The translations under genes and the position numbers were made by a program. DNA of 7,201 nucleotides from Acidobacteriaceae bacterium (GTDB lineage: Bacteria; Acidobacteriota; Terriglobia; Terriglobales; Acidobacteriaceae), in contig PLKY01000213.1 of assembly GCA_003140785.1 (NCBI GenBank), positions 1-7,201 on the forward strand. The letters run 5' to 3'. Under the pieces are notes generated by a model. That model worked only from the letters and a program-made list of their open reading frames with translations, did no database searches and had not been told where the DNA came from. Shown here piece by piece: positions 1 to 4,714 of this stretch. Position 1 is the stretch's first letter. Every line of letters begins with the position of its first letter.

Positions 1-262
1 ACTCCTCGACGTCATATTTGGGGTCTTCGAAATGATAATCGACATATTCCAGCAGCGAGGATTCCGAGAAATCCTTGATCGGGAACACCTGGCGGAACAC
101 CGCTTCCAGGCCTTCATCGCGGCGGACATCGCCCTTCACCAGCTGCAGGAACTGGTCATAAGATGCCTTCTGAACCTCGATGAGGTTCGGCATCTGCGCG
201 ATTTCCTCGATCTTGCCGAAATTCTTGCGAAGGCGTTTGCGTCCGGTGAAGGAAAGGGTCAT
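1..262 (-). CDS. rpoB: RNA polymerase beta subunit, N-terminal fragment (runs off the window)
   Basis: The beta subunit of DNA-directed RNA polymerase forms, with beta prime, the catalytic core of the transcription enzyme. Only the first 87 codons lie here; the gene continues beyond base 1. ATG at 262-260 follows an AAAGGA ribosome site with a 9-nt spacer. The translation has the RpoB N-terminal hallmarks: a basic RKRLRKNFGKI stretch, then MPNLIEVQKASYDQFL near residues 24-39, then VFPIKDF and LEYVDYHF leading to DPKYDVEE. It lies 173 bp downstream of rplL on the same strand, the canonical order. From memory, Terriglobia RpoB carries a cysteine-rich zinc-binding insertion right after the LEFVDY position; here the chain goes straight on to DPKYDVEE as in Proteobacteria. 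Gene identity is near certain; its origin is open. Confidence 0.95.
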   Translation of the reverse strand, partial: MTLSFTGRKRLRKNFGKIEEIAQMPNLIEVQKASYDQFLQLVKGDVRRDEGLEAVFRQVFPIKDFSESSLLEYVDYHFEDPKYDVEE

Positions 263-348
263 TCCGATGAATCCTTTGCGGCCTGAAAGCCGTGTCTGCC
301 CGCGGGGCCGCGAGCAGCAGTTGCGAAACCAATGGCAAAAGCCGCCAA

Positions 349-377
349 CCCCTTCGATGCGCGAATCACCGAAGGGG
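349..377 (-). promoter_or_regulatory. GC-rich hairpin in the rplL-rpoB spacer, candidate attenuator or processing site
   Basis: CCCCTTCG at 349-356 pairs perfectly with CGAAGGGG at 370-377, giving an 8-bp stem with a 13-nt loop that may close further through GAT/ATC. In the minus-strand transcript it comes after rplL and about 87 nt before the rpoB start. No U tract directly follows; the nearest is a four-T run about ten bases on. It is therefore not a full intrinsic terminator. In Escherichia coli the same spacer holds a partial terminator and an RNase III site that set the RpoB to L7/L12 ratio. A similar role here is inference from position and structure. Confidence 0.45.
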
Positions 378-435
378 GGCGGATGAACGAAATATGCACG
401 ACACCGTGGTTTTTCAACCCTTTGGGTGCTTCCTG

Positions 436-816
436 CTACTTCAACTCGACCTTGGCGCCGGCGTCCTCGAGCTTCGTCTTGATCGTCTCGGCATCCGCCT
501 TCGGAATGCCTTCCTTGACCGTCGAAGGCGCGCCTTCGACCAAGTCCTTGGCTTCCTTCAGTCCGAGCGAGGTGACCTCGCGAACCGCCTTGATGGTGTT
601 GATCTTGTTCGCGCCGGCATCCTTCAGGATGACCTGAAATTCAGTCTTTTCCTCAACTACCGGGGCCGCTGCTCCTGCACCGCCGCCTGCTACCGCAACC
701 GGGGCCGCCGCGGCTGCCGATACACCAAGCCGCTCTTCCAGCTTCTTCACCAGCGCCGCCGCTTCCAGCAGGCTCAGGCTTACAATTTGCTCTTCCAACT
801 GCGCGAGATCCGCCAT
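436..816 (-). CDS. rplL: 50S ribosomal protein L7/L12
   Basis: L7/L12 is the flexible stalk protein of the large subunit; dimers sit on L10 and recruit and stimulate the translational GTPases. The 126 residues show all three parts: a helical dimerisation and L10-binding region (about 1-33), an Ala/Gly/Pro hinge (about 34-56), and the C-terminal factor-binding domain (about 57-126) with the K-x-x-x-IK-x-VR pattern at 71-79 and GLKEAKDLVE at 85-94. Length is typical of the family. ATG at 816 is preceded by GGAGAAG at close spacing. It is the third gene of the rplA-rplJ-rplL-rpoB run, with an unusually long 220-bp gap from rplJ that contains a heptad repeat structure. Identity is secure. Confidence 0.98.
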   Translation of the reverse strand: MADLAQLEEQIVSLSLLEAAALVKKLEERLGVSAAAAAPVAVAGGGAGAAAPVVEEKTEFQVILKDAGANKINTIKAVREVTSLGLKEAKDLVEGAPSTVKEGIPKADAETIKTKLEDAGAKVELK

Positions 817-940
817 TTTTCTTCTCCAATTCCAACCGTTTGAATTTGATATTCCCCGGCCGCAAACTCAAACGGGAAGTTTCCGATGCGCCAGACCCGC
901 GCACTTCCTGCCTGCATTTACTGCCAAAACCCGAAAATCG

Positions 941-1024
941 GTTCACAGTTCTTAGTTCGTAGTTCTCAGTGTTCCTCGCAACATGCGGGCATCAACTACA
1001 ACTGATGAACTATGAACTGCAAAC
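941..1024. repeat. Inverted arrays of a 7-nt repeat (GTTCNNA) in the rplJ-rplL spacer
   Basis: On the plus strand, four exact tandem 7-mers of pattern GTTCNNA occupy 941-968 (GTTCACA, GTTCTTA, GTTCGTA, GTTCTCA). After about 35 bases the array reappears in reverse orientation at 1004-1024 (GATGAAC, TATGAAC, and a decayed TGCAAAC). The arms at 946-958 and 1007-1019 are complementary over 12 of 13 positions, so the mRNA could fold into an imperfect hairpin between the L10 and L12 cistrons. The strict 7-base period with two variable positions per unit resembles short tandem heptanucleotide repeats known from other bacteria. Function is unknown. It is not a CRISPR array, since the units are too short and have no spacers. 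Confidence 0.8.
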
Positions 1025-1036
1025 TACGCGCCGCCG

Positions 1037-1570
1037 CTAGGCAGCCGCAAACTTTTCTTTCTCGACGCCCTGCCCCAGCACGACAGCCAGATCGCGACCC
1101 GTAGCGTTGATCACCGTCGCCAACCGCTGTGCCGGCGCATTGATCAGGAACAAGAGCTTCGCAAAAATCTCTTCCTTGCCCGGCATTGTGGCCAGCGCCT
1201 TGACTTCTTCCACCGTCAGCAGCTTGCCATCCACGATTCCCAGCTTGAACTGGAACTCCGCGTTCTCGCCCACCCACTTGGCGAAGCCCTTGGCCAACGC
1301 GACCGGATCGCCCGAAGTGAACGCTACAGCGCTGACACCCTTCAAACCCTTCAGTGCGCCTTCGACCTTGGTGCCCTCGCCCGAAATGGCCGCAAGTTTG
1401 TTCTTCACCACGCGGTATTTGCCGCCCGCCTCACGCACAACTTTGCGCAGCGCAAAATCCTGCGCCACGGTCAGCTTTGTAAAGGTGCCGATAATTGCCG
1501 TCGTCGACGTCTCCAGCTCCTTTGCCAGCAACTGAACCTTCTCCGATTTCTTCCCTCTTGAAACTGCCAT
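1037..1570 (-). CDS. rplJ: 50S ribosomal protein L10
   Basis: L10 anchors the L7/L12 stalk to 23S rRNA and in many bacteria represses its own operon by binding the rplJ leader. The 177-residue product has the conserved RNA-binding N-terminal domain, including the YRVVKNKLA signature at 52-60 and a TSGDPVALAK segment at 85-94. A C-terminal helical tail (about 130-177, with INAPAQRLATVINA) carries the L7/L12 dimer-binding helix. Length is normal. ATG at 1570 follows GGAG with about 7 nt spacing. The gene lies 216 bp downstream of rplA and 220 bp upstream of rplL. The sequence looks acidobacterial to me (recognition, not a search). Any L10-leader control site should lie in 1571-1786; I could not recognise the kink-turn consensus there. 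Confidence 0.97.
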   Translation of the reverse strand: MAVSRGKKSEKVQLLAKELETSTTAIIGTFTKLTVAQDFALRKVVREAGGKYRVVKNKLAAISGEGTKVEGALKGLKGVSAVAFTSGDPVALAKGFAKWVGENAEFQFKLGIVDGKLLTVEEVKALATMPGKEEIFAKLLFLINAPAQRLATVINATGRDLAVVLGQGVEKEKFAAA

Positions 1571-1587
1571 GTCTTCGCTCCGCTACG

Positions 1588-1620
1588 ACAGGAAACAGTG
1601 AAACAGGAGACAGTGAACAG
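1588..1620. repeat. Short-period repeat array (ACAGNGA), rplJ-proximal arm
   Basis: ACAG recurs at 1588, 1595, 1603, 1610 and 1617, a spacing of 7, 8, 7 and 7 bases, giving units close to ACAGNGA. It begins 18 bp upstream of the rplJ start, so it is in the 5' region of the rplJ cistron and close to its ribosome site. A related array in opposite orientation lies at 1751-1784, and CAGGAGACAG at 1604-1613 is the exact reverse complement of CTGTCTCCTG at 1759-1768. The pairing could bring the ends of the rplA-rplJ spacer together in the mRNA. Confidence 0.7.
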
Positions 1621-1750
1621 CGCTACGGGTCCACTCTACTTCCATTTCTGTCGCCGATCCCCGTCACCCACCCAATAAAGGGTGCTTTTCTCAAAAGTTT
1701 CCAGAAAAACTACTGCTAACACCCCAGCACTAATCAGGCCACAGGGCGAA

Positions 1751-1784
1751 CTGCTTCGCTGTCTCCTGCTTCTCTGCTTCTCTG
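1751..1784. repeat. Short-period repeat array, rplA-proximal arm (inverted relative to 1588-1620)
   Basis: CTG recurs at 1751, 1759, 1766, 1774 and 1782, with periods of 8, 7, 8 and 8 bases. Read on the minus strand, the unit is CAG(A/G)GA(A/G), related to the ACAGNGA unit of the facing array. It begins immediately after the rplA stop codon at 1787-1789. A perfect 10-bp complementarity links the two arrays across about 145 nt. The layout, facing short-period arrays at the two ends of an intercistronic gap, repeats what is seen in the next spacer with a different unit sequence. Confidence 0.65.
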
Positions 1785-1786
1785 AC

Positions 1787-2494
1787 TCAGTGCTTGCCCG
1801 CCGCGTCCGCCACAGCCGAATCCAGCGGCACTCCAGGCCCCATCGTCGAGCTCAGTGTGACGCTCTTGATGTACTTGCCCTTCGCTGCCGAAGGCTTCGC
1901 ACGCACGATCGAGCTGATCACTGTGGTCGTGTTATCGATCAGCTTTTGCGGATCGAAGCTCAGCTTGCCCACCGGCACATGCACCAAGCTGGTTTTGTCG
2001 GCGCGAAATTCCACCTTGCCGGCCTTGATCTCCTTCACCGCCGCAGCCACGTCCAGGGTCACGGTCCCGGTCTTGGGATTCGGCATCAACCCCTTGGGGC
2101 CGAGAACCTTTCCGAGACGACCCACAACCTTCATCATGTCCGGCGTCGCGATCAGCGCGTCGAAGTCGGTCCAGTTCTCCTTCTGAATCTTCTCGACCAT
2201 CTCTTCGCCGCCAACAAAATCCGCGCCGGCGTCTTTGGCTTCTTTTTGGCGGTCACCGGTGGCAATCACGGCCACCGTTTTGGTCTTTCCCAAACCATGC
2301 GGAAGAACCACGGTCCCACGCACCATCTGATCGGCGTGGCGCGTATCGACACCCAACCGCATGGTCAGGTCCACGGTCTCATCAAACTTTGCGTACTTGA
2401 CCTGCTTAAGCAGGCTCACTGCTTCAGGCAGCGGATACGCCGGCTTGGTAACAGCGGCGCGCGCCTTCGCAATATTCTTGCTGATTTTTGCCAT
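1787..2494 (-). CDS. rplA: 50S ribosomal protein L1
   Basis: L1 forms the mobile L1 stalk that helps release deacylated tRNA from the E site, and often represses translation of its own mRNA. The 235-residue product has the family signature LGKVLGPKGLMPNPKTGTV at 127-145, the N-terminal basic KISKNIAKARAAV stretch, the MRLGVDTRHADQMVRG segment at 45-60, and TMGPG at 217-221. Length is normal. ATG at 2494 follows GAGGGATGA, giving an AGGG site at 5-nt spacing. It is the first gene of the minus-strand cluster here. The usual upstream gene rplK is absent; the next 340 bases hold a promoter-like site, a small ORF and no L11. A candidate leader structure lies at 2525-2595. Confidence 0.98.
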   Translation of the reverse strand: MAKISKNIAKARAAVTKPAYPLPEAVSLLKQVKYAKFDETVDLTMRLGVDTRHADQMVRGTVVLPHGLGKTKTVAVIATGDRQKEAKDAGADFVGGEEMVEKIQKENWTDFDALIATPDMMKVVGRLGKVLGPKGLMPNPKTGTVTLDVAAAVKEIKAGKVEFRADKTSLVHVPVGKLSFDPQKLIDNTTTVISSIVRAKPSAAKGKYIKSVTLSSTMGPGVPLDSAVADAAGKH

Positions 2495-2524
2495 TCATCC
2501 CTCGTCTCCCACCGCTTTTGCCAG

Positions 2525-2595
2525 CCCCGTCTCCGGGGACGCTGAATGCGCCAAAAACCGTGGTGCTAGTGACAGCCCAGAAGACAACTCCGGGC
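2525..2595 (-). promoter_or_regulatory. Structured 5' leader of rplA, candidate L1 autoregulatory region
   Basis: Two hairpins are visible in the minus-strand leader. The first, GCCCGGAG/CUUCUGGGC (2595-2575), has an 8-bp stem including two G-U pairs and lies at the predicted 5' end of the transcript. The second, CCCCG-GAGA-CGGGG (2538-2525), has a 5-bp stem with a tetraloop 31 nt before the rplA start. Neither is followed by a U run, so neither is a terminator. L1 commonly binds an mRNA mimic of its 23S site in such leaders; I see structure but cannot match the L1 consensus, so the regulatory role is inference. Confidence 0.35.
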
Positions 2596-2605
2596 ACATC
2601 TATGG

Positions 2606-2634
2606 ATATTAAGTGATTGGCAGCAGAATTACAA
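2606..2634 (-). promoter_or_regulatory. Putative sigma70-type promoter for rplA
   Basis: On the minus strand TTGTAA (2634-2629) is followed after exactly 17 bp by TAATAT (2611-2606). Each hexamer matches four of six consensus bases, and the spacing is ideal. A start point near 2599 would give a leader of about 105 nt before the rplA ATG. The position, just past the small ORF stop at 2659 and in an AT-richer patch, fits an independent promoter for the rplA-rplJ-rplL-rpoB unit now that rplK is not upstream. Confidence 0.5.
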
Positions 2635-2658
2635 GCCATCGCCGCGCGGAGTAGTGGG

Positions 2659-2835
2659 TCAGTTTGATTCGCGCAGCTTCAACGACTCTGCGACAGCCTT
2701 CCAGAAGGCTGCTTCATCCGGCTTGCCCTCCGCCTCAGCTTCTTTCGATAATCGAGTGGCATACGGACAAGCATTCGGGCCGTGATCTTTTCCAAGCTGG
2801 TAGGCTGTTCTTCCGACCTCGGTATAGTCCACCAT
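2659..2835 (-). CDS. Small hypothetical protein, 58 residues
   Basis: Unrecognised, but protein-like. ATG at 2835-2833 opens a frame ending in TGA at 2661-2659. The product begins MVDYTEVGRTAYQLGKDHG, continues through NACPYATRLSKEAEAEGKPD and ends AFWKAVAESLKLRESN. Composition (many Glu, Lys and Ala, a Trp in a KAVAESL-type amphipathic helix) suggests a soluble two- or three-helix protein without signal peptide or membrane segment. No strong ribosome site precedes the ATG; GGGAGAG is 15-20 nt away, and GTG at codon 2 is an alternative start. An in-frame TGA lies five codons upstream, so the frame cannot extend further. It lies between the REP hairpin at 2901 and the rplA promoter. Competing frames here are longer but arginine-rich and less natural. 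Function unknown. Confidence 0.55.
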   Translation of the reverse strand: MVDYTEVGRTAYQLGKDHGPNACPYATRLSKEAEAEGKPDEAAFWKAVAESLKLRESN

Positions 2836-2900
2836 CCAGCCATGCTCTCACTCTCCCAAAGGACATACAAGCTTTCCCCGCGCCGGTAGGCGCAACGTTC

Positions 2901-2925
2901 GTTAGCCCCGCGCTTCAGCGTGGGG
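2901..2925 (+). repeat. REP-type hairpin, left copy
   Basis: A GTTAG head is followed by a hairpin: CCCCGCGC (2906-2913), loop TTCA, GCGTGGGG (2918-2925). That is 8 bp including one G-T pair. A short conserved head plus an imperfect GC-rich palindrome is the form of REP elements. The reverse complement recurs without a mismatch at 3557-3581. Confidence 0.8.
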
Positions 2926-2947
2926 TAAGTAGGCCATAGGAACCGAC

Positions 2948-2967
2948 GAGTCCCATAGGGACGACGC
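2948..2967 (+). repeat. Inner palindromic repeat, left copy
   Basis: GTCCC-ATA-GGGAC (2950-2962) is a perfect 5-bp stem with a 3-nt loop. The 20-base stretch around it matches the reverse complement of 3516-3535 at 16 of 20 positions, so it is the left half of a second inverted repeat inside the REP hairpins. Confidence 0.65.
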
Positions 2968-3071
2968 GGGAATGCTCACAAACCAAAGTCTCTCCACCGT
3001 GCGTTGCAGCACAGCCTCGAGAATTGGACTCGGGTTATAAAAATGGGAGTCCTGTCGGGAACGCTGCAAGC

Positions 3072-3506
3072 ATGGCTCACACCTACGCCACCAATTTCGT
3101 TCATTGCATCTTCTCGACAAAAGAGCGCAGACCGATCATCCCCACGGATCGTCTACCGACTCTGTATTCCTATCTCGGCGGCATCGCGCATGGCGAAGGC
3201 TTCTGCCTGATCGCCGCCGGCGGCACTGCCAATCACGTTCACCTGCTAATCACCCTGCCCCCGAAGGTTCCCCTCGCTACCGCCATTCAGAAGCTCAAAG
3301 GCAGCTCTTCCCGCTGGATGGGACCCGAATTCTCCTGGCAGGAAGGATATGGAGCATTCAGCGTAAGCCCGTCGCAGGTCCCCATTGTGAAGAGGTACAT
3401 CCAAAATCAGGAAATACACCATCGTAAGCAGCCTTTCGAAAAGGAATTCACAACCTTCCTGCGCAACTGCGGAATTGAATACGATGATCGTTACGTCTTC
3501 GGCTGA
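3072..3506 (+). CDS. IS200-like (Y1 HUH) transposase
   Basis: This is a single-strand DNA transposase of the IS200/IS605 TnpA / REP-associated tyrosine transposase superfamily (Pfam Y1_Tnp). It nicks DNA through a tyrosine and recognises hairpins near the element ends. The 144-residue product starts MAHTYATNFVHCIFSTKERRPII, typical of the family. It has the metal-binding HUH motif H55-V-H57 in NHVHLLI, an LKGSSSRWM segment at 75-83, GYGAFSVS at 92-99, and the catalytic tyrosine Y109 in VKRYIQNQ with Q113 and HH at 116-117, ending YDDRYVFG. All key residues are present, so it may be active. The frame is open to 3024, but the family N-terminus fits ATG 3072. No clear ribosome site is visible. 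TATAAA at 3036-3041 is a possible -10 element without a matching -35. Confidence 0.9.
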   Translation: MAHTYATNFVHCIFSTKERRPIIPTDRLPTLYSYLGGIAHGEGFCLIAAGGTANHVHLLITLPPKVPLATAIQKLKGSSSRWMGPEFSWQEGYGAFSVSPSQVPIVKRYIQNQEIHHRKQPFEKEFTTFLRNCGIEYDDRYVFG

Positions 3507-3515
3507 CCGGCAGAT

Positions 3516-3535
3516 GCAACGTCTCTACGGGACTC
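3516..3535 (-). repeat. Inner palindromic repeat, right copy
   Basis: GTCTC-TAC-GGGAC (3521-3533) forms a 5-bp stem with one G-T pair. It begins 10 bp after the transposase stop and mirrors the left copy at 2948-2967 with four mismatches in 20 bases. Confidence 0.65.
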
Positions 3536-3556
3536 AAAGGGCCCTTGTTCAGCCGT

Positions 3557-3581
3557 CCCCACGCTGAAGCGCGGGGCTAAC
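3557..3581 (-). repeat. REP-type hairpin, right copy
   Basis: This is the exact reverse complement of 2901-2925: CCCCACGC, loop TGAA, GCGCGGGG, then CTAAC. On the plus strand the stem has one A-C mismatch, which becomes G-T on the minus strand, so the stable hairpin is on the opposite strand from the left copy, as for inverted REPs in a BIME. Confidence 0.8.
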
Positions 3582-3727
3582 AAACTCCGCGCCTCCGGCG
3601 CTGCCGGGTCTAACAATCCCGCTCTTTGCCTCTATATCTTCTAAACCTACCGGCCCCCAATCCCATCTAACTAAATGAGCGCATGGGCTGCGGCGACGAT
3701 GCCGTCACCGCTCCCGGAGGTACGTAC

Positions 3728-4678
3728 ATGAAATCACACATATTCGCTGCTCTGCTGGTTGCGGGGACTCTTTCCCTCATCGCACCGGCATTCGCGGCAA
3801 CAACCGAGCAAGGGCAAGGACAGGCCGTCATCACGGTGATGCCGAAAAACAATGAAGCCGCAAGCCTTAACATTGGACCGCAGAACCTTCAGCTGAAGGT
3901 CGACGGCAAGCAGTCGACCGTAACGAATTTTGCCTCCGCGAAAGGTCCGAACAGCCCTCTGGAACTCGTGATCCTGATCGACGGCTCGGCGCGCACGTCT
4001 CTCGGCACCCAACTAAGCGACATCGAAGGTTTTGTCAAAGAGATGCCGAACAACACCAAGATCGCCATCGCCTACATGGAGAATGGGCGCGCAGCGATGA
4101 CAGGCCCACTCTCCTCCGATCCATCCCAGGTGCTCAACGGGCTTCATTTACCCGGAGGCGGCGCGGGAGTAAGCAGTAGCCCCTACTTCTGCCTCTCTGA
4201 CCTGGCAAAGAACTGGCCATCGCACGACGCTACCGCGCGTCGCGAAGTGGTGATGGTCACCGACGGCATCGATTACTACGACGTGCGGCTCGATCCGAAC
4301 GATCCGTATGTGCAGGCGGCCATCGAAGACTCGGTCCGTTCCGGGCTGATCGTCTACTCGTTCTATTGGATGAATCGGGGGGGCTTGGACCGGTCAGCGA
4401 TCGCCAGCAACGCAGGCCAGAGTCTTCTCTCGGAAGTCACCCAGGCAACAGGCGGAAACAGCTATTGGGAAGGGACCGGCAATCCTGTCTCGTTCGATCC
4501 GTTCTTCAAAGACCTCCGGCGGCGCTTCCAGAACCAGTACCGTCTGAGCTTCTCGTCACCTCTGAAGGGCAAGCCGCAGATCGAGAAGCTCAGCTTGAAA
4601 CTTCAAGGTGCCGAAGCGAAGGTCTACGCCCCACAACAGGTTCTCGTGAACCGCGCGGGAACAAACGCCGGCGAATAG
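3728..4678 (+). CDS. Secreted VWFA-domain protein, acidobacterial VWFA-related type
   Basis: The 316-residue product is probably exported. Residues 1-23 form a signal peptide (basic start, hydrophobic core, AFA before the likely cleavage site). A beta-rich segment with NLQLKVDGKQSTVTNF (53-68) leads into a von Willebrand A domain starting at LELVILIDGSARTS (78-91) and including VVMVTDGID (174-182), then NQYRLSFSSP near 269-278. This layout matches the VWFA-related proteins numerous in Acidobacteriota, whose function is unknown; VWA domains usually bind proteins through a metal site. The MIDAS DxSxS motif reads D85-G-S87-A-R89, so the second serine is replaced by Arg; T125 and D179 of the other MIDAS loops appear present. 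ATG 3728 is chosen for its GGAGG site (3716-3720) and signal peptide. The gene ends 36 bp from a convergent gene. Confidence 0.85.
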   Translation: MKSHIFAALLVAGTLSLIAPAFAATTEQGQGQAVITVMPKNNEAASLNIGPQNLQLKVDGKQSTVTNFASAKGPNSPLELVILIDGSARTSLGTQLSDIEGFVKEMPNNTKIAIAYMENGRAAMTGPLSSDPSQVLNGLHLPGGGAGVSSSPYFCLSDLAKNWPSHDATARREVVMVTDGIDYYDVRLDPNDPYVQAAIEDSVRSGLIVYSFYWMNRGGLDRSAIASNAGQSLLSEVTQATGGNSYWEGTGNPVSFDPFFKDLRRRFQNQYRLSFSSPLKGKPQIEKLSLKLQGAEAKVYAPQQVLVNRAGTNAGE

Positions 4679-4714
4679 CAATTCGGAAGGACGGGACCAG
4701 TCTCGCAGGTCGCC

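Larger units (their letters stand above)
2901..3581 (+). mobile_element. IS200-like / REP-associated transposase element with composite mirrored ends
   Basis: A 681-bp unit is bounded by perfect 25-bp inverted repeats (2901-2925 and 3557-3581) that each form a REP-type hairpin. Inside these lies a second pair of inverted repeats (2948-2967 and 3516-3535), and one transposase gene sits between them. There is no TnpB/IscB partner. This is the architecture of a self-contained TnpA-only element or RAYT unit, in which the transposase is flanked by the palindromes it processes. It lies just upstream of the rplA transcription unit, where rplK would be expected. No target duplication is expected for Y1 transposases, so the exact boundary is uncertain; the outer repeats continue imperfectly for about 4 bases. 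Confidence 0.75.

Noticed and set aside
292..843. Long plus-strand open frames over 292-843 and 1682-2545
   Set aside because: They are antisense to rplL and rplA, are rich in Arg/His/Leu as expected from complementing GC-rich coding sequence, and show no recognisable family.
941..1024. CRISPR array
   Set aside because: Units are 7 bases, contiguous and inverted halfway; there are no long repeats, spacers or cas genes.
1669..1697. Possible terminator from CACCC/GGGTG and CTTTT/AAAAG stems in the rplA-rplJ spacer
   Set aside because: Stems are 5 bp with no U tract on the operon strand, and a terminator here would cut rplJ off from rplA.
2679..2870. 63-residue minus-strand frame overlapping the small ORF
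   Set aside because: Its product is Arg/Met/Ser-rich with no plausible structure, while the overlapping 58-residue frame has normal helical composition.
3024..3071. Transposase start at 3024
   Set aside because: The added 16 residues do not resemble the family, whose proteins start like the MAHTYATNFVHCIFSTK seen from 3072.
3683..3727. N-terminal extension of the VWFA gene from an ATG at 3683
   Set aside because: It would bury the signal peptide behind 15 unrelated residues; the GGAGG site at 3716-3720 points to ATG 3728.
4679..4714. Bidirectional terminator between the convergent VWFA and methyltransferase genes
   Set aside because: Only a 4-bp GACC/GGTC stem without T runs is present in the 36-bp gap.
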